From Nitrosomonas sp. (GTDB lineage Bacteria > Pseudomonadota > Gammaproteobacteria > Burkholderiales > Nitrosomonadaceae): a DNA stretch of 35,373 nucleotides. Under the pieces are notes generated by a model. That model was not told the origin of the DNA. It ran no database searches and saw only the letters and a list, made by a program, of their open reading frames with translations. A program made the position numbers and the translations under genes. Shown in pieces: positions 10,645 to 20,820 of the stretch; position 1 is the first letter of the stretch, and every line of letters starts with the position of its first letter. The stretch lies in assembly GCA_017994575.1 (NCBI GenBank), contig JAGOKN010000023.1, positions 1 to 35,373 of the forward strand, given 5' to 3'.

Positions 10645-12297
10645 TTACTGATGGGCCTTGAAATAATTGATCAACCCATTGGTAGAAGCGTCATGGGACG
10701 TGACTAAAGTATCCTGCTGCAATTCGGGCATTATTTTCCCCGCCAACTCTTTGCCCAGCTCTACTCCCCACTGATCAAAAGGATTGATATTCCAGATTAC
10801 ACTTTGCACAAATACTTTATGTTCATATAGGGCTATCAGAGAACCCAGGGTTTGGGGATCCAGCTTTTTAAACAGAATAGAAGTGGTCGAACGGTTTCCA
10901 GGGAAGATTTTATGAGGCAATAGTTTTTCCAGGGCTTCACCGCTCATTCCTTTTGAGATTAATTCAGCACGTACTTCCTGTTCATTTTTGCCCATCATTA
11001 ATGCTTCCGTTTGCGCAAAGAAATTGGCCAATAGCAAGCGATGATGACTGCCGATCGGATGGTGGCTTTGACATGGCGCCAAGAAATCAGCTGAAAAGAT
11101 TTGTGTTCCTTGATGTAGTAGTTGATAGAAAGCGTGCTGGCCATTGGTTCCTGGTTCACCCCAAACGATTTCCCCGGTTGCATAATCGACAACTTCACCA
11201 TTGCGAGTGATGCGTTTGCCATTACTTTCCATTTCCAGTTGCTGCAAATAAGCGGAAAAACGGTGCATGGACTGATCATAGGGTAGGACGGCGCGGGATG
11301 ACGCACCGCAAAAGTTGATTTGCCAGATACCCAGCAAGCCAAGAATGACTGGCATATTTTGTGCCAGCGGCGCTGTGGAAAAATGTTGATCCATGGCTCT
11401 TGCACCAGCCAGCAGCGAATAAAAATTATCCATGCCGAGTGCCAAGGCAATGGGTAAACCAATCGCCGACCACAACGAGTAGCGTCCGCCAACCCAATCC
11501 CAGAACTCAAACATATTGTCAGGATTGATGCCGAATTGCTCTACTGCAGCCCGATGGGTGGAGACGGCAACGAAATGATGGGTGATGTCTTGTTCACGGC
11601 CACCCTGAGCGAGAAACCACTCGCGTGCGGAGTGAGCATTTGTCAGTGTTTCCTGAGTGGTGAATGTTTTGGAGGCAATGACGAATAAGGTGGTGGCCGG
11701 ATCGAGCCTTTGCAAGGTTGTCGATAAATGCGTCCCATCAATGTTGGAAATAAAGTGAGGGGTAATGCCTGCTAAAGCATAGGGTTTGAGTGCTTCGGTG
11801 ACCATCACCGGACCCAGGTCCGAGCCGCCAATGCCGATATTGACGATATCTGTGAAATGTTTGCCCGTATAGCCTGTGAGCGCGCCACTGTGTATGGCAT
11901 TCGAAAAGCGTTCCATCTGCGCTAATACCCGCTGGATGTCGGGCATGACATCCAAGTCATCCACCTTGATCGAATGTTCGCTGCGGAGTGCAATATGTAA
12001 TGCCGCGCGATGTTCGGTTGAATTGATTTTTTCTCCTGCAAACATGCGTGCTATCCAATCTTCCAATTTTTGTTGTTGAGCGAGTGCTATCAGCATCTGG
12101 ATAGTTTCTCCATTGACCGGTTGCTTGGAGTAATCCAGCAAAATATCGCTAAAGATTAAGGAAAATTGATCAAAGCGCTGCGAATTTTTCTGAAATAGTT
12201 CGCGTAAATGCTGCCTAGCCATAACAGGATGATGCGCCTGTAATGCCGACCAAGCCGGTGATTGGGTAAGTGATGACATAGGGGTTGTTTGAGTCAC
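10645..12297 (-). CDS. pgi: Glucose-6-phosphate isomerase
   Basis: Pgi interconverts fructose-6-phosphate and glucose-6-phosphate. The protein is 550 residues, the usual long bacterial form. Family signatures are present: [27 protein letters not shown], the catalytic Glu in MESNGKR, the catalytic His in [15 protein letters not shown], and the C-terminal [11 protein letters not shown] with the catalytic Lys. Its position between the GH57 genes and glgA suggests it supplies hexose phosphate for glycogen synthesis, or returns it on breakdown, rather than serving glycolysis alone. That reading matters most in an organism running gluconeogenesis from CO2 fixation, which is inferred and not shown here. 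Confidence 0.98.
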   Translation of the reverse strand: MTQTTPMSSLTQSPAWSALQAHHPVMARQHLRELFQKNSQRFDQFSLIFSDILLDYSKQPVNGETIQMLIALAQQQKLEDWIARMFAGEKINSTEHRAALHIALRSEHSIKVDDLDVMPDIQRVLAQMERFSNAIHSGALTGYTGKHFTDIVNIGIGGSDLGPVMVTEALKPYALAGITPHFISNIDGTHLSTTLQRLDPATTLFVIASKTFTTQETLTNAHSAREWFLAQGGREQDITHHFVAVSTHRAAVEQFGINPDNMFEFWDWVGGRYSLWSAIGLPIALALGMDNFYSLLAGARAMDQHFSTAPLAQNMPVILGLLGIWQINFCGASSRAVLPYDQSMHRFSAYLQQLEMESNGKRITRNGEVVDYATGEIVWGEPGTNGQHAFYQLLHQGTQIFSADFLAPCQSHHPIGSHHRLLLANFFAQTEALMMGKNEQEVRAELISKGMSGEALEKLLPHKIFPGNRSTTSILFKKLDPQTLGSLIALYEHKVFVQSVIWNINPFDQWGVELGKELAGKIMPELQQDTLVTSHDASTNGLINYFKAHQ

Positions 12298-12395
12298 TGA
12301 TTAATATGAATTAAATGATTATCTGGGAGAATAATAGCCAATCCTTGGGTCAGCAATTTCATCAATTAGAGCGAATCAATGCGTTATTAAGTACT

Positions 12396-14402
12396 TTATC
12401 TTGCATTGATCTCCAGCGTGATATTCAATTCCTGAGCTGTTGTTGGACACTCCACCTGCAATGTCACCGCTTGCATGATTTTCTCAAACCCGCTTTCAGA
12501 TTGTGATACTGAATAATGAGGATACGCGCGTAATGTTACAGGATATGAAGTTCTCAGCACGACACTTCCTCCTAGCGTATCATCATCCAATATGATTTCG
12601 GTCAGGTGGGTGAGTTCAAGTAATTGACCGAAACCTCCGGGGATTTTTCCCTGATAAACATAGCGACCCCCCATACCATCGCAACTCGGCATGGCAAGAT
12701 TAATTTCAGTTGTGAATATCTGTTTCATTTGACCAGAAAAATGATAGGCAACGTGTAATCGATTCTGATCAAGTGAGATATTCTTTCGAATTGGAAGCTG
12801 TGCATGGTCTGATCGGAAGCCGTTGTTTTCAACCGCTGACGATTCATGCTGATAAACGATAAATTCGCCATCCAGGCGATCGACAAACAGGCTTTTGGGA
12901 TGATCGTCCGCTTCTGTGTCCTCGGCAGCGATCTGATGCTTATAACTGATTCTGTCATGCGCTGACGCAATGCCGGTTGTTTCAAGATTGGGTGGAGAGT
13001 GTGTGCCGAGTTGCATTTTTTGATAATAATGTTCTACTTGGCAGCGCAAGGTATCGCCGAAATTATGGTTGAGCTGATAGGCATCCAATTCGCAAATGCT
13101 GGCGAAGCTGTCCAGTTTGATGATGGCCTGCAGAATGCCATTGTGTTGATAAATTTCTTCCACGCCATCCAGATCTGTATCTTCGATCAGCGTGGCAGGG
13201 CGTGGAGCGCATTGATCCAGTAGCGCTTCCAGTTCAACAAGCGCCTGGTATACGGCGCGACGCAAATGCGGGAGATACAGGCCGCCAAACAAACCATGCC
13301 AATAAGCATCATTGGCTTGAGATTCATAAAGTTTTTGCTGCATTGCATGAGATCGTTGTTTCTCCGGTAACTTGGCCAGCCGTGCAGACAATCCCAGCAT
13401 GCGTTTATGCATCCAATTGGATTCAGGATACCGCGAGAAGAAGTTTTTCCAGATACCGCCGCGTAAAAAAGCTTTCCTGTGCTCGTACCAACCGCTGGAT
13501 TTGGCTTGTTGCACCAGGTCGGCGTAGGTGTTGGCTGACGGTGCAGGCAGCGTCCATTCGTTCATTTCAATATACGAAACAGTCGGTAGATAGACGATTC
13601 CGCGGGTTTTTTCGGCGGCGTGATAGGCGCTGTAATGTTGAGTGGAGATTTTGGTGGATGCGAGCACGGCCTGGATAAATTGTTCAAGCCAGCCTTTCTC
13701 ATACACCCACTGGTAAGTTTCCGGCCAGATACCGAATTTCTCGATATCATCAAAATAGATGGCAGCCGTATGAGAATTGGATGAAGCGCTGTCAGCTAAG
13801 GATTCGAGATAAGCGATTGTTTCATCAACAGGAGAAAACGGGATTTTGTAACGTAAATTTTCAGAAATGGGAAACAGATCGAGTTTTCGTGAGTCTTCTT
13901 CGGTTGTAAAGTAACCATTCAATTCTGCGTGTGCTCTGCCAGCACAGAGAAAATGGTAGTCATCCACAATCACATAGCGAATACCACAATCTGCCAGCGC
14001 AGGAACCACAGTGGATTCCCACACGCGCTCGGTGAGCCATGCGCCTTGCGGGCGCTGCCCTAATTTTGCGGCCAGTTTGTTGGAGAAAGCTTCAATCTGA
14101 CCAATTCGGTCACGATTGGGAATAACGGCCAATACCGGTTCGGTATCCCCTGCACCAAATAACTCGACTTGACCACGCTGCACCATTTCACGCAATAGTG
14201 CCATGTCTTCCGGATAATGCTCGATCAGATAATCGAGGAGCCAGCCTGAGAAATGCACTGCGAAATGAAAATCCGGATAGCGATACAGTACTTGTAGAAA
14301 GGGCTTGTAACAACGTAAGTGGGCATCCACCAGCACTTCAGGAAAATTGCCGACCGGTTGATGGGCGTGAACACCAAACAGTAGAGACGTACGTTGAGGC
14401 AT
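12396..14402 (-). CDS. GH57 alpha-glucan enzyme with DUF1925/DUF1926 (4-alpha-glucanotransferase or alpha-amylase type)
   Basis: The catalytic domain begins at the very N-terminus with LLFGVHAHQPVGNFPEV, the GH57 His-Gln-Pro motif. The predicted nucleophile is Glu125 in WLTERVWES and the acid/base is Asp218/Asp219 in YFDDIEKFGIWPE. Both motifs match Thermococcus litoralis 4-alpha-glucanotransferase and relatives. At 668 residues it has the full C-terminal beta-sandwich tail (DUF1925 then DUF1926) seen in that group. It would act on maltodextrins or glycogen outer chains in the cytoplasm, since no signal peptide is seen. It lies between the second GH57 gene and pgi in the glycogen operon. Whether it transfers or hydrolyses cannot be told from sequence. 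Confidence 0.9.
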   Translation of the reverse strand: MPQRTSLLFGVHAHQPVGNFPEVLVDAHLRCYKPFLQVLYRYPDFHFAVHFSGWLLDYLIEHYPEDMALLREMVQRGQVELFGAGDTEPVLAVIPNRDRIGQIEAFSNKLAAKLGQRPQGAWLTERVWESTVVPALADCGIRYVIVDDYHFLCAGRAHAELNGYFTTEEDSRKLDLFPISENLRYKIPFSPVDETIAYLESLADSASSNSHTAAIYFDDIEKFGIWPETYQWVYEKGWLEQFIQAVLASTKISTQHYSAYHAAEKTRGIVYLPTVSYIEMNEWTLPAPSANTYADLVQQAKSSGWYEHRKAFLRGGIWKNFFSRYPESNWMHKRMLGLSARLAKLPEKQRSHAMQQKLYESQANDAYWHGLFGGLYLPHLRRAVYQALVELEALLDQCAPRPATLIEDTDLDGVEEIYQHNGILQAIIKLDSFASICELDAYQLNHNFGDTLRCQVEHYYQKMQLGTHSPPNLETTGIASAHDRISYKHQIAAEDTEADDHPKSLFVDRLDGEFIVYQHESSAVENNGFRSDHAQLPIRKNISLDQNRLHVAYHFSGQMKQIFTTEINLAMPSCDGMGGRYVYQGKIPGGFGQLLELTHLTEIILDDDTLGGSVVLRTSYPVTLRAYPHYSVSQSESGFEKIMQAVTLQVECPTTAQELNITLEINAR

Positions 14403-14500
14403 TAAATTATTCCTGTAATAGTTTTACGATAATAAAAACCTAAGTAACAGAGGGCGCTATTCCAAACAGCGCTGAGTGTAATTTGAAATCTATCTGACGC

Positions 14501-16201
14501 TCATGAAGATCGGAGCATGGTGCCGCTTTCTTCGGCTTGTTCACTTCCTTTACTAATTGGCTCAAGGACGGCTGCCGGTACTGGCAACTTGAGTAAATGA
14601 TAAAGATTGACCAGATTTTGCCTAAATAATTGATCGAAACTTGCGACAGAATGTGCCGGGTTGTAATCACCAAACCACCAAAACCAGTCGGAACTTTCAC
14701 AAGATGCCAATTGTCGGCAGGCTGCGGTTTTCTCTTGATCTGTCAACCGATCGCTTTGCATCACTAAATCAAAGCTGCTTTTGGCTGCGCATAGTAAGTC
14801 CCAAGCACGATTTTTTTGCTTGTCGCCTATCCAAGTAGAGAATGTTCCATAAACCCAACTGCCTGCGGCCAGCGTCGGTAATGTCACAATATTATCAATA
14901 TTTTCAGAAGCAATATAGTTGCGATAAGTCGTCGTGCGAATGACAGGATGATTATCGAGCAGACTGTATAAATCATCCAGGAAATAGAATCCATTATAGG
15001 GATAGGATTCCCAGGCATTTTCTCCATCCAGAATGACGCTGACGACTGAGGTTGCTTGGGCGGACGTGTTTTGATGGATCCGTTCCAGTGATTGTATGAA
15101 ATTTTCGGCGGCATCCCGTCCAAACCATTTGGAGTATTCAAAGCCAATCAGGTCTGATAATTGATCATCCCGAAAAAAACAAATGACTTGTTCCGCTTCG
15201 CCAGCAATCCGATAAGGTTGATATAAATAGCGGTTGCGCTCAGGTATCGGTTCATCAGGATAAGAAGCGCGCAGGCTGTTAATCAGAACGCCCTCACCAC
15301 TGGCGCTCCATTGGCAATTTTGTTCTGCAAAAATTGTCAGTAATGGTGTTGATAGCGCGCCCTCAGCCGGCCAAATGCCGGCGGGTTTTTCGCCAAAACG
15401 CTGTGCATGGCTGGCTATTGCAGAAGATAGATGAAAAGCAACACGGCTGCGCCCGCCTGGGTAATGGTCGTGCACCGGCAAGGCTGCATCGGGTAGGCTG
15501 TCGCGTGCGGATGAGAAATCAATCAGTAATGGTGAAAGGGGGTGAAAGTGCGGTGTGCTGGATAGTTCAATTTGTCCCGATTCGGCAAGTGTGCGATAGC
15601 GAGGGATCAATTTCTGAATCAGATCACCAATCAGATTGAATAATTGCATCCGGTCATTAAGCGTATATCCTTCGCTTTGCGCCATGAGTCGCATCACGAA
15701 TTCGTTATTGCGCCGCACACTTTCTCCCATCCATGCGAGGTGATACCAAACCAGTAAATCTGCCAGATACTGGCCGGAGAAATAAATTAATTCCGCTTCG
15801 CCACGTTTGCTCAGAATATTGTACAGTTCGTGTAAGCGCTTATACGCAGGATACGGTTGCAGCATAGTTTTATGATTGCTCAGAAAACAACTGTCAAATA
15901 TATGTAAGCGATCCTGCATGCTGACCTGATCCAATTCAGGTGTTGCCAACAGTCGCAGCAGAGGATCGCGTACCGGCCCTGCTGAGAACTGCTGAATGTA
16001 ATCTTCCAGTTGATCCAGCAAAACAGGTACAAAATTTACTATGGCTTTTGTTTTGGGGTGCATCTCCAGGTGATAGGCCATGTCGGTATAGTCCTTGATG
16101 GCGTGCAGATAGACCCACGGCAGTGCAAATTCATTGGTTGCATAATCCCGATAATCCGGTTGATGCATGTGCCATAGCAAAATAAGGTTCAGTTGAGTCA
16201 T
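14501..16201 (-). CDS. GH57 family alpha-glucan hydrolase/transferase (short form)
   Basis: This is a second GH57 protein, distinct from its neighbour. It is 566 residues and starts MTQLNLILLWHMHQPDYRD, with the canonical H-HQPDY motif. The predicted nucleophile is Glu280 in GIWPAEGALS and the acid/base is Asp392 in VILDGENAWESYPYNG. This GIWPAEG/LDGENAWE type is the common bacterial GH57 often annotated as alpha-amylase/alpha-mannosidase and frequently found in glycogen clusters. There is no signal peptide, so it is likely cytoplasmic. It starts 33 bp after glgC on the same strand. The exact activity (amylase, amylopullulanase-like debranching or branching) is not decidable. With glgP and glgX absent here, it may help degrade glycogen. 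Confidence 0.9.
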   Translation of the reverse strand: MTQLNLILLWHMHQPDYRDYATNEFALPWVYLHAIKDYTDMAYHLEMHPKTKAIVNFVPVLLDQLEDYIQQFSAGPVRDPLLRLLATPELDQVSMQDRLHIFDSCFLSNHKTMLQPYPAYKRLHELYNILSKRGEAELIYFSGQYLADLLVWYHLAWMGESVRRNNEFVMRLMAQSEGYTLNDRMQLFNLIGDLIQKLIPRYRTLAESGQIELSSTPHFHPLSPLLIDFSSARDSLPDAALPVHDHYPGGRSRVAFHLSSAIASHAQRFGEKPAGIWPAEGALSTPLLTIFAEQNCQWSASGEGVLINSLRASYPDEPIPERNRYLYQPYRIAGEAEQVICFFRDDQLSDLIGFEYSKWFGRDAAENFIQSLERIHQNTSAQATSVVSVILDGENAWESYPYNGFYFLDDLYSLLDNHPVIRTTTYRNYIASENIDNIVTLPTLAAGSWVYGTFSTWIGDKQKNRAWDLLCAAKSSFDLVMQSDRLTDQEKTAACRQLASCESSDWFWWFGDYNPAHSVASFDQLFRQNLVNLYHLLKLPVPAAVLEPISKGSEQAEESGTMLRSS

Positions 16202-16234
16202 GTAAAAAAGATCATGCGAATGGAAATAGTGTCA

Positions 16235-17557
16235 TCAATATACTTTATGAATGTGTTGTCCGAGCATTTCCGGTGTAATTAATGTAATGCCTTTTTCGGT
16301 CACAAAAAATCGCTCGCGGTCTTGCGCTGCATCATATCCCACGATCAATCCTTCAGGAATGACGCATTTTTTTTCCACCACGACGCGTCTCAGGCGCGCA
16401 TTTCTGCCGATCTCGACATTAGGCAGGATAACGGAATCCTCCACATTGCTGAAACTGCGCACTTTGACATTCGAAAATAATAAAGACCGGCGAACGGTCG
16501 CGCCACTGATGATACATCCTCCTGATACCGAGGAATCCAGTGCCTGCCCGCGGCGATTTTCATCATCAAACACAAATTTGGCCGGAGGTAATTGTTCCTG
16601 GTGCGTCCAAATCGGCCAATCTTCATCGTAAAGGTTGAGTTGCGGAGTGACTGTAATCAGATCCAGATTGGCTTCCCAGTATGCATCCACTGTGCCCACA
16701 TCGCGCCAATAAGGGATGATGCCTGATGCCATGTTTACGCAACTGTTGTCGAATCGATGCGCAAATACGCGGCAGCGAGGGACTAGATAGGGAATCAGAT
16801 CTTTGCCAAAATCATGTGAAGAATCGTTAGCCTGATGATCTCGCATGAGTTGCTCATAGAGGAATGATGCATTAAAAACATAAATGCCCATGCTCACCAG
16901 CGCTTTTTTCGACTGGCCGGGTATCGGCGTGGGATTTTTCGGTTTTTCGGCGAAACTGGTCACTTGCCATGCATCATTGACGCCCATGACGCCAAAAGCA
17001 CTGGCTTCTTCGAGCGGAATTTCGAGGCAGGCTACTGTCATATCTGCGGCTTTCTCAATATGCTCAGCCAATAGCTTGCTGTAATCCATTTTATAAATGT
17101 GATCGCCCCCCAGAATCAAGACATATTTTGCTTCGTGACGCTGCAGAATATCGATATTCTGAAAAACTGCATCGGCCGTACCCTGATACCAGGTTTCATC
17201 AGCGGTGCGTTGCTGAGCGGGTAGGAGCTCGATAAATTCCTTGAAGCGCCCGTCGAGAAAGCTCCAGCCATGTTGGATGTGACGAATCAGGCTCTGTGCC
17301 TTATATTGCGTCACGACGCCAATACGCCGGACACCTGAGTTGACGCAATTGGACAGTGGAAAATCAATGATGCGGAACTTGCCGCCGAATGGAACAGCGG
17401 GTTTCGCGCGCCAGTCTGTCAGTTGATGTAGTCGGGTACCACGTCCACCGGCCAGGATGAGCGCAATCGTATTGTGCGTGATGTTGCTGTGAAAGCGTGT
17501 GCAGGTCGGGTTCTCTGTCTGGGATTCACGGTCGTGCTTGTGCTCTATACTATCCAT
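16235..17557 (-). CDS. glgC: Glucose-1-phosphate adenylyltransferase (ADP-glucose pyrophosphorylase)
   Basis: GlgC makes ADP-glucose from ATP and glucose-1-phosphate, the committed and usually allosterically controlled step of glycogen synthesis. The start is taken as the ATG at 17557 (440 residues). A GTG at 17575 would add six residues, but that GTG is part of the GTGGAGG ribosome-binding sequence. The nucleotidyltransferase domain shows ILAGGRGTRLHQLTDWRAKP, FGGKFRIIDFPLSNCVNSG, YQGTADAVFQNI and LGGDHIYKMDY. The C-terminal part has the left-handed beta-helix pattern (NVEIGRNARLRRVVVEKKC). It is the first gene of the leftward glycogen operon and is divergent from glgB across about 140 bp that must hold both promoters. 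Confidence 0.97.
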   Translation of the reverse strand: MDSIEHKHDRESQTENPTCTRFHSNITHNTIALILAGGRGTRLHQLTDWRAKPAVPFGGKFRIIDFPLSNCVNSGVRRIGVVTQYKAQSLIRHIQHGWSFLDGRFKEFIELLPAQQRTADETWYQGTADAVFQNIDILQRHEAKYVLILGGDHIYKMDYSKLLAEHIEKAADMTVACLEIPLEEASAFGVMGVNDAWQVTSFAEKPKNPTPIPGQSKKALVSMGIYVFNASFLYEQLMRDHQANDSSHDFGKDLIPYLVPRCRVFAHRFDNSCVNMASGIIPYWRDVGTVDAYWEANLDLITVTPQLNLYDEDWPIWTHQEQLPPAKFVFDDENRRGQALDSSVSGGCIISGATVRRSLLFSNVKVRSFSNVEDSVILPNVEIGRNARLRRVVVEKKCVIPEGLIVGYDAAQDRERFFVTEKGITLITPEMLGQHIHKVY

Positions 17558-17699
17558 AGCTCTATAAACCTCCACTATTCATTCGAATATGTTATCGCAT
17601 TATGGCATTTTCTCACATACAGCTTTTATTTTAATTATCCATTGTCAAAGAGTAGACAAGTTATAATCCATTTTATACAAGTTAACCTGCTTATAAAAT

Positions 17700-19886
17700 G
17701 TGATTACCACTCATAAAACCATTTCACTTCAAAATTCACTGTTGAATGCCCAGCTACATGATCCATTTTCTTATCTGGGAGTGCATAGGGAAAAGGGGCG
17801 AACTTTGGTGCGTGTATTTCGCCCGCATGATGTGAATGTATGGATCAGAACAACCATCGGTTATGAACCGATGAGCCGCATTCATGCGAATGGGATTTTT
17901 GAATGGCGCGGTGAATTTCCTCCCGAAATGCCGTATCGATTGCGCATCGAAGCAAAAGGCGACACGCAAAGCATTTATGAAACTTACGATGCCTACGCTT
18001 TCCCGCTGCAAATTTCGGATCATGATGTGTATCTGTTCAATGAAGGCAAGCTGAGACAAGCTTATCGCATGTTGGGCGCGCAGCGTGTCAGAAATAGCGG
18101 CGTGGACGGTGTGCGTTTTTCAGTTTGGGCGCCGAATGCCGGGCGCGTGAGCGTGGTGGGGGATTTCAATCGTTGGGACGGACGCATTCATCCCATGGCC
18201 GTGCACCATGCCAGTGGTGTGTGGGAGCTATTCATTCCTGATTTGCCGCCCAATGCGTTGTACAAGTATGAAATCCGCAATCGCGACAGTGGTGAGATTG
18301 TGCTCAAAACTGATCCTTACGCCAATCGCTATGAGCTCCGTCCCAACACAGCCGCGCTGACACCGACCAATGGTCGGAGTGATTGGCATGATGCCGAGTG
18401 GATGCAAAGCCGCGCGGATTGGGATTGGCTGCATGCGCCACTGAATATATATGAAATCCACGCCGGATCATGGAAGCGGCATCCGGACGGGCGTTTTTAT
18501 ACTTATCAGGAATTAGCGCAGCATTTGCTGCCTTATGTGGTGGAAATGGGTTATACGCATATCGAATTGATGCCCATCTCGGAGCATCCGCTGGATGAAT
18601 CCTGGGGTTATCAAACCACCGGTTATTTTGCGGTTACTAGCCGCTATGGCTCGCCTGGCGACTTTAAATACTTTGTGGAGGCATGCCACCAGGCTAATAT
18701 CGGCGTGATCCTGGATTGGGTGCCTGCACATTTTCCGCAAGATACTTTTGCACTGGCCCGTTTTGATGGGACCGCATTGTATGAACATGAAGATCCGCGC
18801 TTGGGATTTCACCAGGATTGGGGCACTTATATTTTCAATTATGGCCGCAATGAAGTGAAGTCATTCTTGCTATCCAGTGCACATTACTGGTTATCTGAAT
18901 TTCATCTGGATGGTTTGCGCGTCGATGCGGTTGCTTCCATGCTGTATCTGGATTATTCACGCAAGGCAGGGGAGTGGCTGCCTAATCAATATGGCGGCAG
19001 AGAGAATCTGGAGGCGATCGATTTTCTGCGTGAGCTGAATATTATGGTGCACGAGGAGTTTCCGGGGGCACTGACATTGGCTGAGGAATCCACCGCTTGG
19101 CCGGCGGTATCGCGCCCAACTTATGTTGGTGGCCTGGGATTTTCGATGAAATGGAATATGGGTTGGATGCATGACACGCTTTCATATGTGCACGAGGATC
19201 CCATCTACCGGCGTTATCACCACGATAAACTGACCTTCAGTCAACTGTATGCCTATAGCGAAAACTTTGTACTGCCTTTCTCGCACGATGAAGTCGTGCA
19301 TGGAAAAGGTTCTCTGCTAGACAAAATGCCCGGTGATGCTTGGCAGAAATTTGCCAATGTACGTTTATTGTTTGTCTTCCAAACGACTTGGCCGGGCAAG
19401 AAGCTCAATTTCATGGGCAATGAATTCGCCCAGAAATTGGAATGGCGCGTGAGCCATGAGCTGGATTGGTCATTGCTGCAACAACAACAGCACGCCGGTG
19501 TTCAGGCCGCACACCGTGATTTGAATCAGTGTTATAAAAATATCCCCACCCTGCATCAGCTCGACTTTGCCGCCGAAGGTTTTAGCTGGATCGACTGCCA
19601 GGATGCCGATCAATCCGTGATTAGCTATATACGGCGTGCAAAAGATGGCACTTTTATCATCGTAGTACTCAACTTTACGTCGGTTCCACGCATTGGTTAC
19701 CATATTGGTGTGCCAGCCAGCGGTGTTTATCAGGAAATATTCAACAGCGATTCCATTTACTATGGAGGCAGCAATATGGGTAATGCGGGTAGCATTGTGA
19801 CCACGTCAGAACCACTGATGGGATTGCCAGACTCTATTGCGATTACGCTGCCGCCGCTGGCAGGAATTATTCTTAAGAATTTTTAA
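17700..19886 (+). CDS. glgB: 1,4-alpha-glucan branching enzyme (GH13)
   Basis: GlgB cuts alpha-1,4 chains and reattaches them as alpha-1,6 branches. The 728 residues equal the long E. coli type, with two N-terminal CBM48-like domains (about 1-110 and 120-225) before the GH13 barrel. Active-site regions are DWVPAHFP (339-346), GLRVDA with nucleophile Asp409, LAEEST with acid/base Glu462, and [12 protein letters not shown]. The only start that fits is GTG at 17700. An ATG at 17698 runs straight into TGA (ATGTGA) and cannot be used. It is transcribed away from glgC, so it can be regulated separately from the other glycogen genes. Confidence 0.97.
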   Translation: MITTHKTISLQNSLLNAQLHDPFSYLGVHREKGRTLVRVFRPHDVNVWIRTTIGYEPMSRIHANGIFEWRGEFPPEMPYRLRIEAKGDTQSIYETYDAYAFPLQISDHDVYLFNEGKLRQAYRMLGAQRVRNSGVDGVRFSVWAPNAGRVSVVGDFNRWDGRIHPMAVHHASGVWELFIPDLPPNALYKYEIRNRDSGEIVLKTDPYANRYELRPNTAALTPTNGRSDWHDAEWMQSRADWDWLHAPLNIYEIHAGSWKRHPDGRFYTYQELAQHLLPYVVEMGYTHIELMPISEHPLDESWGYQTTGYFAVTSRYGSPGDFKYFVEACHQANIGVILDWVPAHFPQDTFALARFDGTALYEHEDPRLGFHQDWGTYIFNYGRNEVKSFLLSSAHYWLSEFHLDGLRVDAVASMLYLDYSRKAGEWLPNQYGGRENLEAIDFLRELNIMVHEEFPGALTLAEESTAWPAVSRPTYVGGLGFSMKWNMGWMHDTLSYVHEDPIYRRYHHDKLTFSQLYAYSENFVLPFSHDEVVHGKGSLLDKMPGDAWQKFANVRLLFVFQTTWPGKKLNFMGNEFAQKLEWRVSHELDWSLLQQQQHAGVQAAHRDLNQCYKNIPTLHQLDFAAEGFSWIDCQDADQSVISYIRRAKDGTFIIVVLNFTSVPRIGYHIGVPASGVYQEIFNSDSIYYGGSNMGNAGSIVTTSEPLMGLPDSIAITLPPLAGIILKNF

Positions 19887-19906
19887 TCTCTTCTGGGTTT
19901 AATTCC

Positions 19907-19980
19907 TCGCCCCTTGGGGCGAAGGCTGGTTGAAAACCAGCAGTCTGAAGAGCGCTTTTAATATCTCGCTGCTTGCGGCG
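19907..19980. repeat. Cluster of three small hairpins (extragenic palindromic repeat)
   Basis: Three compact inverted repeats follow glgB. The first is CGCCCC-TT-GGGGCG (19908-19921, extendable by one T-A pair), the second GCTGGTT-GAA-AACCAGC (19925-19941), and the third CGCTGC-TT-GCGGCG (19967-19980, one G-U). The first could also serve as a terminator for glgB, though no T-run follows. On the minus strand the region is open as a 63-codon frame (19873-20064) ending in [12 protein letters not shown] recall similar frames being annotated in several genomes and believe it is a repeat-derived reading rather than a gene. Confidence 0.5.
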
Positions 19981-20079
19981 GGGTGCTTTATTCTTATCGC
20001 AATTTAGCCCTTTCTCCGCAAATGATCCAGGAAGAATCACACCAAACGGGGCATTTCCGGTCAAGAGGGCGCAATATTC

Positions 20080-20546
20080 CTATGTTTGCGTGATTATTCG
20101 ATTGTTGGCAAAGAGTTTGGGTAGTCTTTTCAAGTTATACGCCATCGCCAGTAGCCTGTGCTATGCATGTGCTTTGGTTAGGTCGTGGTAACGCACAATT
20201 TTGGCATTGAACCAGCGTACCTGACTGCCGAAGGTGCGCTCTACTACATAACGGACTTTCGCGATCAGGCTATTGCGTTGTAATTGCCGGAGCATCAATG
20301 AGTTGTCCTTCGCAGCCTTATCCTGAATGCCGTTTTTAATACCGCGTAATTTCAGCGCAGCACGATGTTTCTGGCTGCTATACGCCTTGTCGGTGTGAAC
20401 ACGGACTCCCTGGCTGCATCCGATACCGGTGCGTAATATATTGTTATCGCTTTCTCTATCGGGTTTCAGTCTATCAATTGATCAATCTGTTTCAAGAAAT
20501 TCCCTTTACGGGTGCGGCGGATTACATCGTATTCCGAAAAACTCAT
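20080..20546 (-). pseudogene. IS5-family transposase, internally deleted
   Basis: The reverse strand starts with ATG at 20546 and reads MSFSEYDVIRRTRKGNFLKQ, then IDQLID, and then has TGA where a Trp codon is expected, followed by NPIEKAI. The sequence then jumps frame to GIGCSQGVRVHTDKAYSSQK, through RGIKNGIQDKAAKDN, YVVERTFGSQVRWFNAK, YHDLTKAHA, a TAG, then MAYNLKRLPKLF. These are the N- and C-terminal ends of an IS5-type transposase, with the C-terminal DKAYSSQ and VERTFG-RWF--K signatures. The middle, with the first catalytic Asp, is missing, and two in-frame stops are present. At roughly 465 bp it is under half the usual ~1 kb and is certainly inactive. Confidence 0.85.
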
Positions 20547-20820
20547 TGGACTAGTTCAACACCATGATTCAAAAGTAAATTATATCATCTCGTGTAGATA
20601 AATCTGTTTTTGACCGTGCAAAGGTTTCAATTCAAGTGAGTTACCCTGTTTGCCGTTAAATTCAAATTATTGAATATGTAGTGAACACATCTCTGAGAAA
20701 AAAATCAGCCGAATGATCGGTATTTTGAGCTGTGATTGGGATGAAGAAAGTGCCTCTTATTTTAATGGAATGCTAATCGTTAATAAATAATTATTTGTTT
20801 GGTATAAGGGATTTCATATT

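Noticed and set aside
19873-20064. 63-codon minus-strand ORF ending [11 protein letters not shown]
   Set aside because: It is built from the hairpin repeat, overlaps the glgB end, and has no ribosome-binding evidence.
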